DNA from: Austropuccinia psidii
Lineage: Eukaryota > Basidiomycota > Pucciniomycetes > Pucciniales > Sphaerophragmiaceae
DNA: 64,000 nt
NCBI GenBank assembly: GCA_023105745.1
Contig: JALGQZ010000011.1
Coordinates: forward strand, 49,710,698 to 49,774,697
Direction: 5' to 3'
Shown: positions 11,118-23,226 of the stretch, in pieces
Numbering within the stretch: the stretch's first letter is position 1
Layout of the letters: every line of letters starts with the position of its first letter
The notes under the pieces: model-generated
What the model saw: the letters and a program-made list of their open reading frames with translations, nothing else
Database searches by the model: none
What the model was told of the DNA's origin: nothing
Position numbers and translations under genes: made by a program

Positions 11118-12924
11118 TGTGATCCTTAAAGGTATTCTCATATACCCAAAAGACCACAAAAGAATAAAACTAAGTTTTGATTCAAATAATGAATTGATTT
11201 TTAATATAAAAACAAAATTGAAGTATAAAAATAAAATTTGAATACAAAAATAAAAGCTATAATCATAATTTCAAATTGAAATTACATTAAAATATAAAAA
11301 TGTGGAAATATAGTTTTACATGAAAAATCAAAATTAAAATAAATTTTCATCAAAAATATTGAAATCAAAATGTTTTGTGGGAAAATGTTAATGAGAATTA
11401 TTTTAACTTTTTTTGAATGAAGAAAATTTTGAAGATTATTTCACAATTGGATTCCTCATAAAAAATCAGGTGGGGTCACATCTGTGTGAAAATTCTGTAA
11501 CTCAACTCTAAATAAGCTTAAATTAGGTTTGAGTGTCTCCTGGATGGTCCGTACAAAAAAAAAAGGATTTTCTGTATGAAAATCTGAAAAATCTTCAAAA
11601 ATTTAAATTATCCACACCACATGTGGTGTCAAAAATAAATTTGTGTGCTGAAATTGGGGTGTGGTGTGTAATTTATAAGTTATTGGGGATTGATTTATTT
11701 TCAATTGAAATGTCAAAATGTGTGCATGTATTAAATAAGTGAACTTAAATTTAAATATGAGGAATGAATAATGACAGTTGTGTACTGTAACTTTTCAATC
11801 GAATTACATGTGTAAAACCTAAGTATAGTACATGATAAGGAATAAAAGAAAAAATAAATGGGGAAGACTAATTTTTTGGGGAAAAAGATCCTGGACTCCA
11901 AGGGTGCCAGGATCCCCCCAATTCCTTTCTGAAAGGTGTGAGATTCCAAAATTAATGCAAAAATTTATCACTTTTGGCCTGGAACTGAGTGACAGGGTCT
12001 GTGATTAAATTGATGATGAGGTTTTAATACCAACCAGGACAGTTTTAACTGTTGCCAAGAGGGTAAAACTACCTGTAAGTCAAAAAATAAGAAACAGTTT
12101 TAACTTTCTTTAAGGTCTCTTACACACATTATCATTTATTTTGAAGGCTTTAAGCCGGGTATTACTATAGCACTGAATGATTCAAGGCCCCAAAATTGCT
12201 AAAAACAGCCATTTTTGGTTCAAACCAGGGCTCACTGATTCCATAAATGGCTTTTCTGTTGTAGGTGTGTTTCTAAATTATTATTAGAGTAAATTTCAAT
12301 TTTTGAGTAAGAAAATTAGCTGCTATAAAATAATGTCTCATTTGCTCCACTTTACTCTTCATGTTAGAATATTTTAGTTTTATAATTGGCTTGAACACTT
12401 TTAAACAAATTATTAAATGATTCCAACCACAAATTCAAAATCATTTCAAATCTTTTAACCATTTTAAGAAATAATTATCATAATTTTTGCCCTAGAACCA
12501 CCCCACAAGTGAAATAAAGCATCTTTTCTAACTGTTAACGTTGCCACTTTGTCTCCAAATTCACTCTGGTTACTCTTGAATTTGTTTTCTTTTTAATATT
12601 TTTTTATAGACCCTGTTATCATATTAATCTCCTGGATTTATTTTCTCAATTAATTCCAATTGAAATTGCTCTTGAAGAAATTTTCTTTGTAGCCATCAAT
12701 ATCTCTTGTGAAGTATTTTTGGATGAATTTTTTATTTTTGGTAGAACAATAAGCCTTTATTGTATTATTGTTTTATACCAAAAAACTTAAATACAATGTA
12801 TTTGGTGTGTTTTCTCGCACAACTCTTAAATTGGACTCTTTTTAATTAAATTTTACCTCAAACAAATTTTGAGGATAGGAAAAGTACTTGATTTTTAATC
12901 AAATTTTTATATCCACACATTAAA
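11118..12924 (+). repeat. Element C 5' LTR
   Basis: Begins TGTGATCCTTAAAGGTATTC. Long blocks match 19,300-20,285 and 22,205-22,996, for example AATTCTGTAACTCAACTCTA and GTGTAAAACCTAAGTATAG. The best-kept blocks differ by roughly one base in ten by eye, other blocks by more, so the element is old. The end at about 12,924 is set by alignment to the other LTR. TTTGGGGGCTGAG just inside is the position of the primer-binding site, but I cannot name the primer. Confidence 0.75.
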
Positions 12925-13115
12925 TTTGGGGGCTGAGCTATGATCCTTTACCTGTGAAATATTTTTATTACCTTTTTGAAATATTTTTCCTTCTATTGAA
13001 AAACTTTTAAATCCATGAAAAATACTTATAATCTCCAATACTCCATAAAAATACTTCTTTTTGCATATTTAAAGTGAGGCTTTAATTTTAATTTTTCTTT
13101 AATTAAATAATTTTA

Positions 13116-15620
13116 GTGCCTGAAAATGTGTTAAGACAAAAAAATGTTGAAACAGTTTCAATAGTAACCAGGATTAGTCAAGGCAGTACTGCTATTTCTG
13201 ACCAAAATAGTAAAGTTATTATGAATCAAAATAATCAAGAAGAACCAATTTCTTCTGAATTAATTTGGATATTAGTAATACTCTATAAAAAGAAAAGTAT
13301 TTGGAAAATAGTAAGTTTTTGACATAAAATTACTATTTTTGAGCCTTTTTACTTATAATTATACCTTCAAACAGATCAGAAGCCAGCTATAGCCCCTTGA
13401 GAAGCTCTCAAAAAGGTCACAGACGTGCTTATGGCAGAAGCAAATCAGCTACAGAAGGACAAGGGTAAGTAAATGAATCCCAAACTGACAAATTAGGCTA
13501 TTATAAATCTGATAACACTGTTTTCCTTTGAAAAGAGCCGACACCACCACAAGAAGCCTCAGTTGAGATCTACAAAGCCAGCCAGAAGGAATAAAACAGC
13601 TCACTATAACACAAAGAGTATCAAATCCTAGAAGATCTTTGGAAAAACTTTATGAAATCTTACCTCACTATGAGAAGATTTTCTGGCCATCCCAATACTT
13701 CCAAGTTAGTGAAAGGATTGCATTTATTGATGGAAAAGAAGAAAATGATGATTTTAACAGCAGAATGGAGGAAAACCCACCCACCACCACCAAAACAAGT
13801 GCCAAAACCAGCCCCAGTGGCCAGAAACAGGAATTCCAATGCAAAAAAGCAGCCAAAAGCTCAGAAAAAGGCAAAGGGAAAAGCATCAGCCACAAGCTCA
13901 GATCAAGGGAAAGGGAAAAGAACTGGCCACAAAACAATACAGCCATGGATAAAGAATACCAAATATTGAAGAAGATGCCATGGAAAATGTGTTTAAGATG
14001 GCCAGAACTATTATGGAAATGCAGAAAAGAGAGGAAGTGAGATTAAAATATCAGAAATGATTTCATGGGTTTTGGATGGAATTCCAGCTTTTTACATAGC
14101 AATCAATGATGTTAGAAATCATATTTCTGATAGAAATCTAAATATTTGTAACAATATTAAGACAAATAATCTGAGTTTAATCCAAATAAATGAAACACTT
14201 GTCTGTTTTGAGAAAGATTCAAGAACAATCAAAACATCAAATACTGAAACTTCATTTGAAAAGAAAATAAGTGAAAAATATGTGATTATGAAAGAATTAA
14301 AAATTAATATTCTAAATTAAACATTGAGGACATAGTCGAAAAAAGTAAGCAAAGTCATAAGTATTATCAATACAAATAATAAGAAAATCCTTTATTATAT
14401 TGCGAATTCATTTAACAAAGTAAAGAAAACTACAATTTCCTTGAAAAAAGTATTTTGATACCTCACAAGAAGAAGTATGAAAATTCACAATGAAATGGAA
14501 TAAAATTATTTCTGAGAATATTAAAAAAACATAATTATGGAAAGAAATGAAAATTGAAGAACACATGTATAAAATTGGGTTAATAAATTTGATACAAGGT
14601 TATTAACATGAAGTCACAAATGCAACAAGGTGTACTAACAGTAAAATAAATGAAATTGAACACTTACTTAACACTTTTCCAACAGTGTCCATATCTCCAA
14701 ATAAAAGTGATGGTATAATAAATTCCAACCCACAAGTATTAGAGGTAGAAATTTCACAATTAAAGGATGAAGATTCCACTTTTTTCCATGTATTGAAACC
14801 ATGCATGGGACAAGCACTTCTAAAAGAAGTACCAAAACTTAAAGAATAGCCTCACTCCAGTGGTCAAGGAGAATATGACCATATGGAATCTATAAGAGGT
14901 ATTGGAATGATAAAAGAAGACTTTGAGCTACCAGACAGAGTTGTAACAGCCAGATCAAACACCTTTACTAACAAATAAGCTCATAGATGGTATATCAAGT
15001 TAAGACCAGCACATGCAAACCAAAGCTGGAGTTGGTGAATAACCCAAATCAGCAACAAGTGGGCCAATGATTATTGGATATTTAAAGTTGGGAAAGCCTT
15101 GGAATGTGAAAAATTGAATTCTGACAAAGACAGAGCTTTGCCATGGTTTTGCCAACAAAAGGACAGATTAACAGAATCATATCCTGACATGTCAGAATTT
15201 ATGATTCAGAGAAAAACTCTGAGACAATTTGGAGGTGATTTGGAACATAATTTAAGAAGCAGAACTACTGAAAAGTCTTCAGAAGAAGATATTCTAAATA
15301 TATGAGAAGAATTAACCACAAGGACAAAAATTGGTTCTAGTAGGATGAATATAAAAACAAGGTTTGATACACCTTGGAAGGATTCTGTCAAAAAAAACTC
15401 AAATAAAGCTCTAGTAATATGAAATATAAATGTCTGGAAAGTATCAGAAAGCTCCATATATGCCAAAGTACCACACATTTGGCCAATTCATGTCCAAAAA
15501 GGGGAAAAATCAATGAAATTAAGATTGAAAAAAAATCTTATGATGAAAATGAGGATGTGAATAGAGAGAATTCATATAATAGCTTCAAAAGATATAGAAA
15601 ATATCAATTTCACATTTGAA
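13116..15620 (+). pseudogene. Element C gag (ORF1 and start of Gag-Pol), spliced, broken
   Basis: Capsid-forming Gag region. Two intron-like segments lie in the leader: 13,311-13,374 (GTAAGT...AACAG) and 13,465-13,535 (GTAAGT...GAAAAG). Joining at 13,464/13,536 is phase 1 and creates a Glu codon, as in elements A, D and E. After it, two overlapping frames are protein-like to about 14,060: a Lys/Pro/Ala-rich ORF1, whose end ...MENVFKMARTIMEMQ... stops with TGA at 14,058, and Gag-Pol in the -1 frame (MEKLYEILPHYEKIF at 13,639). A one-base indel near 13,880 moves both. The capsid part is at about 14,860-15,300 (EYDHMES, PWFCQQKDRL). The knuckle at about 15,450 reads HICQSTTHLANSCPK, with its first Cys lost. 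Confidence 0.7.
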
Positions 15621-15623
15621 ATC

Positions 15624-18600
15624 ATGGAATCTTACTACCACTTGCCAAAGTTGAGTAATAGTAAAATTGATTTATCAGAAATTCAAGATGCACAGATTAT
15701 GAAAACCAAACCAAACAGGGAGAAAAGCTATAAATCTGTAAATCCCTGTATAAAGGAGGTGGTGATTTATAAAAACACCCTAAATGATTACTTGAACAAG
15801 GGGCTCTCTGCTCTTGTGTTGGAAAATATTTTCTGAAGAATTTTGTGCCAAATTTTGAGGATCAATTGTTACCAATTTATGGAATAAAATTTAAAGGTGA
15901 AAGCAATACAATTAAACCATTGGTGGTATATGAAATCAATGTAATATTTCCACATATAAATGGAAATTTCAAAATAACTGTTGAGTTTTTTGTTATGGAA
16001 AACTGCTCTAGTACCAATTTTGTATTGGTAAATGATTATTTGATCATGTATGGCATAAATTTACATAACAAAAAAGACATGTACTTTACTATTGGTGAAA
16101 ATAAGCATCAGAAAACTTCCTTTTTACCTTTTAAAAGAAAAATTACAGTAAATAAAGTATCACCAATAAGTTTGGAGCTTGAAAATTTTAAGTAAGAACA
16201 AATGAATGAAGATGAAGTCAGTATTAATATTACTGAAATACAAGAAGTTGAACTATATTCCCTTTTATATGACCACAAGGAAGAATTTGAACCGGATAAA
16301 GAACCATTGGGGGAAATTATTGATCATGAAGTTGACATTATTTTCAGTGTTTAGAGACCTTATCCACCACTCGTAAGAAGGCCTGCATAGCTAGAAAGTC
16401 CAAAGTCAAGAGAAGTCCTTTATCTTCATGCTAAAGAGCTCCTAGACCTTGGTGTAATAAGAGAATTTGGGACAATGAAGAGGTAGAAATAACTGAACTG
16501 GTCATAGTGGCATGGAATAATGGAAAATCTGGAATGGTTGGGGATTTCAGAGCTTTAAAAACTTACACTGTCCCAGACAGGTCTCCCATACCAAAAATCC
16601 AAATTTCCCTTAATAAGATATCTCAAGCAGTGTACATAAGAACTATGGATTCCATGAAGGGATTCCACCAGAATTTAGTAACACTAAGAGAAAGAAAATA
16701 TTTTAGAATTATTATCCATTGTGGAGTGTATTAATACTTGAGGATGCTTTTTGGTATCACAAATGTACCTTCATACTTCCAAAGAATGATGAATGATATA
16801 TTTCCTTAAGAACTTTCAGAAGTATTGCTAAGCCTTTACATTGATGAAATTATTGTTTGTTCTAAGACTTGGGAAGAAAATATGTATAGATTATCTAGAG
16901 TTTTGGGAAAAATCCAATCTATAAATATAATTTTTTTTAAGGAAATATAATTTTGTATTTAAAGAACTCAAAGCCCTAGGAGATGTAGTGTATGGTCTAT
17001 CCCTTGGTATAGAAAAAAATAAAGCTTCATAAGTCCTATCAAAGCCTATGCCCCAGAACAAAAAAGAAATAAAGCTATTTATAAGATTTTCAGGTTACTA
17101 CATGAAGCATATTAAATATTTTGAATCCACAGAAAGACCTCTTTATAAGGTGTGTGAAAAATATACAGTATTTGAAATGACTGTTGAAAGAGTCAAAGCC
17201 TTTGAATTCCTGAGAAAAGCCCTAACCACTTCTCCACTTCTACTGATTCCATATTTTAAACTGCCCCTTAAGCTTTAAATTGATGCATCAGGAGCTAGGC
17301 TAGTAGTTGCACTTTATCAAGTCCAAATTATTAATGAAAAACCTGTAGAGAACCCATATTTTTTATATCTAAGAAAATAAAACCAGCTGAAGCCAGATAT
17401 GCTGCAAGTCAAATAGAACGTTTATGTCTTGTTTGGGCCTTGTAAAAACTGAATTAGTTTCTTGAAGGATGTGTTTTTCACTTTATAAAAGATTTTACTG
17501 GTGTGAAATAACTTTTGAACATGAAACACCAAACAGAAATATGCTCAGATGGAAAAAAGCCATGCAGGAATATAGAGGCAATATGACCATTGTACACAAA
17601 TATAGGAATATTCAAAAAAATGAAGATGGAATGAGAATATATCCATTACCAAATGATCTTGAAAGTACTTCCTATTTATCAAAAGAAGATTCTCCACAAA
17701 TCACAATAGAAGGAATCAGTCTTACAGACCTGAAAACTACTTTTTTTGAGGAAGTAAGGAACAGCTATAATAAAGATAAGAATTGTAGGATAATATGCCA
17801 ATTAATTACTAAATATTCAAAGATAACTCCTTGATACATTCCTTGGATGAAATGCAGAAAAAGTCATATGATGAAAGAAGATATCATTTACTTGATGGAA
17901 TTATTTACCAAAAGACAAAACACACATGTGTCATTACAGTTTCAGACAGGTCCTTAATCAATCTTGTGTTAAAATAATTTCATGTTAGCCCTTTCTCAGG
18001 ACACCAATATCAGGATAGAATAAGAGAGAAAATTAAGACATGCATATGGTGGCCAATGTGGCAAAAAGATGTTGCATAATACTGAAAAACCTGTGACAGA
18101 TGTCAAAAAGCAAATAAATCCACTTGAAAAAGACTTGGAAATATGATAAAAATCAAAAAGCCCAGTAGACCTTGGGAGATTTTCAATATGGATTGGGTAA
18201 CTGGCCTACCCCCAGGAGGTGATAGAAGCTATAATTCCTGCCTAGTGATTGTTTAAAAGCTTAGTAAGACTCCAATATTTTTTCCATGTCACAGGGATAA
18301 TACAGCCATGGATACAGATCTTCTAATATGGAATGGAGTAGTATCATGGACTGGAATATTCACAAGAATTATTGATGACAGAGCTCACAAATTTACCTCA
18401 GACCTATGGACAAATCTTCACCAATTATTTGGGAATAAATTGTCCTTCTCTACAGCTTACCACCCACAACCTGATGGAATAGTGGAAATAATGATCCAGA
18501 CCTTGGAAGACATGATAAGAAGACTTTGTGCATATGAATTAGAGCTCAATGGTTTTGATTGATTCATACATTATTAGTGTACCCTTCTACCTGCACTGGA

Positions 18601-19275
18601 ACTAGCCTGTAAAACATCTGTTCATTCCAGTACCAATGAAACTCCTGCTATTCTAGAGAAAGGATGAAATCCCAGACTACCCCAAGATTCTTTGAGATAA
18701 ATCCCACAGCTTCTAGCTTTAAAGGAATGCAAGAAAAATCTTTGAATAATGCGGTGAGATTCATAGAGGACTTATTTGCATATGCCAAAGACAAACGGGA
18801 TAAGTAACATGTTACTCCAGACTTCAAGGTAGGAGGATTGGTACTTGTATCCACTACCAAATTTAATAAAATTAAAGGATTCAAGAAGCTCAAAGACTCT
18901 TCTGAAGGACCATTTGTCATTAAGGCCCTTCATGGAGAAAATGCTGCTGAAGTAGAGTTATCTATAAATCTTAGTAACAAGCCTCCTACATTTCCAGTAA
19001 TCATGATAAAACCTTACAAATCTGGTGATTCTGAAAAACTCCCCTTGAGGAATAAAGTTCCCTAGCATATACAACCTGCTGAAACCTCTGGTATTAATAA
19101 AGTTACCAAAGATCTCAAAGAAAGAAAATTGAGGACCAAGAAAGTAAGGGAATACCTTGTCAGATACAGTGACCCAGCTTGTGAAGATGAATGGTTATCA
19201 GAAAAAGAAATGACTGAAGCATCCAAACTTTTCAGAAGGCTTAGAAAAACTAGGAATAGAAATATTACAAAGTAA
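15624..19275 (+). pseudogene. Element C pol: protease, RT, RNase H, integrase, chromodomain-like tail
   Basis: Order is PR (15,624-16,195), RT (16,200-17,000), RNase H (17,270-17,640), integrase (17,860-18,560) and tail (18,838-19,275). In the protease the DSG motif is replaced by NKG at about 15,795, so the catalytic Asp is gone. RT shows GDFRAL, GFHQN and YIDE at 16,837-16,848, where YIDD is expected. RNase H retains IDAS after a stop, but its C-terminal DGLSR motif reads DGMRI. Integrase keeps the zinc region (CDRCQKANKS), NMDWVTG, the second Asp (IIDDRAHKF) and a Glu in GIVEIMIQT. The tail reads REYLVRYSDP...DEWLSEKE, a chromodomain-like fold. Frameshifts and stops separate nearly every domain. 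It cannot make a working enzyme. Confidence 0.8.
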
Positions 19276-19287
19276 TATTATTTATTC

Positions 19288-19299
19288 AAGGGGAGGAAA
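19288..19299 (+). other. Element C polypurine tract
   Basis: AAGGGGAGGAAA lies directly before the TGTGAG start of the 3' LTR, the position and composition of the plus-strand primer of LTR retrotransposons. Confidence 0.7.
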
Positions 19300-22200
19300 T
19301 GTGAGACTTAGAGGTACTTTTATATACCCAAAAGACCACAAAGAATAAAAATAAGTGATAATTAAAATTAATAAATAGATTTTTAATATACAAAAAAAGA
19401 TTGAAATATAAATATAAAGAAATTTAGAATCATAATTTCACATTAAAACTACATTAGAATTTAAAAATGTGAAAAGATATTTTTCCATGAAAAATTAAAG
19501 TAAAAATAGATTTTCATCAAAAAACATTAAAATTAAGATGTTTTTTGGAATAACATTAATGAGAATTATGATTAATTCTTTTTCTAATAAATAAACTTAT
19601 AAAAATTATTTCACCATTGGATTTCTCATAAAAAATCAGGTGGGGTCACTTCCAAGTAACAATTCTGTAACTCAACTCTAAATAAGCTTAAATAAAGTCT
19701 TTGTATTTTCTATATGAAAATCTAAAAATCCGCAAAAATTTGATTTGATTCACACCACATGTGGTTTTAACCATCAATTTTAGTGTTAAAATTGAGGTGT
19801 GGTGTGTAGTTTAAAAGCAATGGGGGAATGAATCATTTTCAATTGAAATGTCAAAATGTGTGGGTGTATTACATAAGTGAACTTTAATTTAAATATGAGG
19901 AATCAATAATGACAGTTGTGTACTGTAATTTTTCAATTAAATTACATGTGTAAAACCTAAGTATAGCACATGATGAGGAATGAAAGAAGAAATAAATAGG
20001 GAAGACTAATTTTTTGGGGAAAAGGATTCTTGGCTCCAAGGGTGCCAGAATCCCCCAATTACTTTCTTAAAGGTGAAATATTTCAAAATTAACACCAAAG
20101 TTCATCACTTTTGGCCTGTAATTGATTGACAGGGTCTGTGACTCAATTGATGATGAGGTTTTGATACCAACCAGGGCAGCTTTAACTGCTACCAAGAGGG
20201 TAAAACTACCCCTGAGCTAAAAAATTGAAAACAGCTTTAACTGGCTTTAAGGTCTCTTAAACACATTATGACTTGTCTTGAAGGCTGTGAGCCTTGAGGT
20301 ATATTTTACATACCCAAATAGGCCACAATTATCTTAAAAAGAAATTTTGAATTATGCATAACTCATAAGTCATGCATATATCCAAAATTCATCATTTTCA
20401 ATTTCAGAAAAGATGAATAACTTTTTATTGAGTAAGTAAATCCATGGATTTAAGACCAGATTTGGATTCTACACAAAAATTCACCTAAGGTAGCTCCATA
20501 GAGTGAATAAGCTCAATTTAAGTATTTGAGGTGGTAAAATGGAAAATACTTCAATACCACATCATTAATACCACATAAAAGATCCGTGAAAATTTTTGTT
20601 TTTCTTGATTTTTAGCCAAAATAATGGGAAAGTGAGAAATCCCATGTAACATATACACTAAGAATAGTGTTATGCATGTTTTGAGCACTTAATATCATGG
20701 TATTCTTACATGGACTTTTGGTACACCCATAGTGGATATCTCACTTCTTAATTTTCTATTTTTACATGAAAAATAAGTAAGGGGGACAAAAGACATCAAA
20801 GAGAGCCAGGGTACCCAGCTTCTGAGGCCTCAGAGGCGTGGATAGCTCCAGAGCATGGATTCATGGCTCATCTTGGCCCAATTGGTAAACTAAAACTCTT
20901 TGGGAACTTGGTTACCAAGTTACACCTACTGTAATCATAAGAAAATAGCAAATAACCTGCTATTTTGACGTGCCAAGGAGGTAATGAGCTACTTAGACTC
21001 CTGTAACCACGTCAATTCTTGATGACTTTCCATGACTAGACCCTAAAAGAGTAATTAAAACCCTTTTAAGACATATATTCATTGATTTACCTCATAGCAA
21101 CCAGCAAAATACTGCTATTTGCAATTCTACGTAGAAATGAGGTAAAAACTTCAAAAATTCATTAAAAATAAAATTCTTCATGAATTTTTCTAAAACTTTC
21201 AGGACTAATAGAGAACTGTATTATCTATGGTACAACCAAAAAGAATTATGGTTTTACTAGTAAAATTAAAAGTTTTACTTACAGTCCATTTTTGACCATT
21301 CTACCTGAAACACCGAATCTTCAAAAATTCACAGTAATTACAACCTGTGATGAAATTGGCAATAACATTGATAACTTTGAGAAATCAATGATTATTTTAG
21401 AATAAAAGAAGATTTACAGATGTTACTCCTTTTATTATTAACCATATTGGGGTTGGTAGTCACGTAAAAGCATCAATTAAGTAATTATGATAATCTTACG
21501 TGACAACTGATGATGCAATCAATAATCCAAAAAGGTTTATTGTTTTCTCACTCACTGGTTTTTCAGTTTGCTCCATGGCACGCCTCTGTGAGCTGTTGTT
21601 GACTTAAAAGAGTCCTCCTCTTGCTGTTTTTTCCAAGAATCATCTTATCAATTTATAAAATCATTATTACCAACAAGTAAGTATTAGTTACAACTATTCT
21701 TAAGGGTTTTAAATCTTTCAGAATCAATCAGAAAGACATGAAATCATAGAATCCAACTATATATTGTTGTAATACTGTTATAAATCCTTTTGATCCCTTA
21801 AATCCACAATTCCACGTCAAATTTCTCTACTTTATCTATCAATAAGCTCTTTGGAGTATTAGTGAGTCATTTATCTTTAATTCTTCAAGTTTTTCTCTAG
21901 TAATAGCTTTCTTCAAGAATTATCTTTATAATTATTCTTGTAAAAGATAATTATATATTAAAATAATTTAGTATTTTAATAAAAGAAGTTTTTATTATTA
22001 AATTCTTCTTGTAATTGATTCTTGTAGACAATTACTGCTCACGGTTATAATCACTAGTAGTGTATAACATGTGAAAGAAATAATTTTATAATTATTTAAT
22101 TGTGGTTATAATAATTTTTATTATTATATTTCATAAGAACAGACATAGTACTGTTAATTAATAGTAATATTATCATCAGTTTCATAGTCACATCTTACAA

Positions 22201-22996
22201 AGGCTTTAAGCCAATTATTACTCTAGCAATGGCTGATTTAGGGCCATAAAATTGCTAAAACCAGCCTTCTTCAGTCCAAAAAAGGGTTAAATGCTCTCAC
22301 AATTGGCTTTTATGCTTTAAGAGTGTTTCTAATGACTGCTTAGAGTGAATTTTTATTTTGGAGTAAGAAAATTGGTGGCTTTGAAATTATGTCTTTTTTG
22401 CTCCACTTTTCTCTTCATGTTGGAACCTTTTCCTTTGATAATTGGTTTAAACACTGTTGAACCAATCATAAAGAATTCCAACCTACCATTTATAATACTT
22501 TTAAGCCTTTTGAACATTTGAGAAAAGCATTATAATAATATTTTTGTAGCTCTTATGATCATTTTTACCCTTGAACCACCCCAAAAGTGAAATAAAGCAT
22601 ATTTAATCAATGTTAGCTTTGTCACTTTGTTTCCAAATAGACTCTGATCACTTTTGGGGTTTTCTCTCTTTGATATTATTCTCAGAGACTCCTTTTTAAT
22701 ATTAATTTCCTGCAGCTCTTTTCTCAATTAATTCCAATTGAAATTTCTCTTGAAGAAATTTCTTTTATAGCCATCAATATGTCTTTTGAAGTATTTTTGG
22801 ATGAATCCTTTTTGTGGTAAAACATTAAATCTTTATAATATTATCGTTTTATACTGAGAGTTAAAAAGAATTATTTTGGTGGTTTCTCTTACAAATCTTA
22901 AATTCAACTCTTTTCAATTGAATTTTACCTTAAAAAGATTTTGAGGGAAGGAAAGGTACTTGATTTTTAATAAACGTTTAATATCCAAACCCCAAA
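19300..22996 (+). repeat. Element C 3' LTR, split by solo LTR S
   Basis: Starts TGTGAGACTTAGAGGTAC and follows the 5' LTR to 20,285, then resumes at 22,205 after solo LTR S and continues to 22,996. Without S and one duplication copy it is about 1,780 bases, close to the 5' LTR (about 1,807). The following TTTCT matches the bases before the 5' LTR. Confidence 0.75.
20286..22199 (+). repeat. Solo LTR S (TGTGAG...CTTACA)
   Basis: A 1,914-base insertion in the 3' LTR of element C. It starts TGTGAGCCTTGAGGTAT and ends ATAGTCACATCTTACA, with perfect AAGGC duplications at 20,281-20,285 and 22,200-22,204. The 5' LTR of C (12,110-12,190) gives the uninterrupted site. Its first 40 bases resemble the LTR of C, and its ends resemble those of F, so these LTR families are related. 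No internal coding sequence remains, consistent with LTR-LTR recombination. Confidence 0.88.
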
Positions 22997-23001
22997 TTTC
23001 T

Positions 23002-23226
23002 ATTGAAGTAAGAAAATAAGCAAAAGGTGCCATTAAAATGAACTCCCAAAACAGGTACCAAATCCTTTGAAAAAAGGTTGAGATAGAAGAAGGGAATACA
23101 TATGTTTCACTAATTGAAGAAGAAAACTATGGGGCCTGGGTAAAATTCAAAAAAAACTTATCTCAATTGAAACTTCATCTTATGTTACAATTCAGAGCAT
23201 ATCATATAGAAATTTATATAAAATAA
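23002..23226 (+). pseudogene. Element G coding remnant right of element C
   Basis: Directly after the C insertion the frame left open at 11,112 continues, with stops, through ENKQKVPLK and TPKTGTKSF to an open stretch of about 40 codons (EEENYGAWVKFKK ... MLQFRAYHIEIYIK) that ends at a TAA near 23,224. It looks like protein-coding debris of element G. The function of this part is not recognised. Confidence 0.4.

Larger units (their letters stand above)
11118..22996 (+). mobile_element. Element C: full-length, decayed Ty3/Gypsy chromovirus
   Basis: Two related LTRs (11,118-12,924 and 19,300-22,996, the latter interrupted) bound gag, protease, RT, RNase H, integrase and a chromodomain-like tail in Gypsy order on the plus strand. 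TTTCT at 11,113-11,117 and 22,997-23,001 is a plausible target duplication, and the reading frame of element G resumes across the joint. The inner LTR edges are less certain because they do not end in a clear CA. The coding region has many stops and shifts. The element belongs to the same lineage as element D (61.6-64 kb). Confidence 0.85.
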
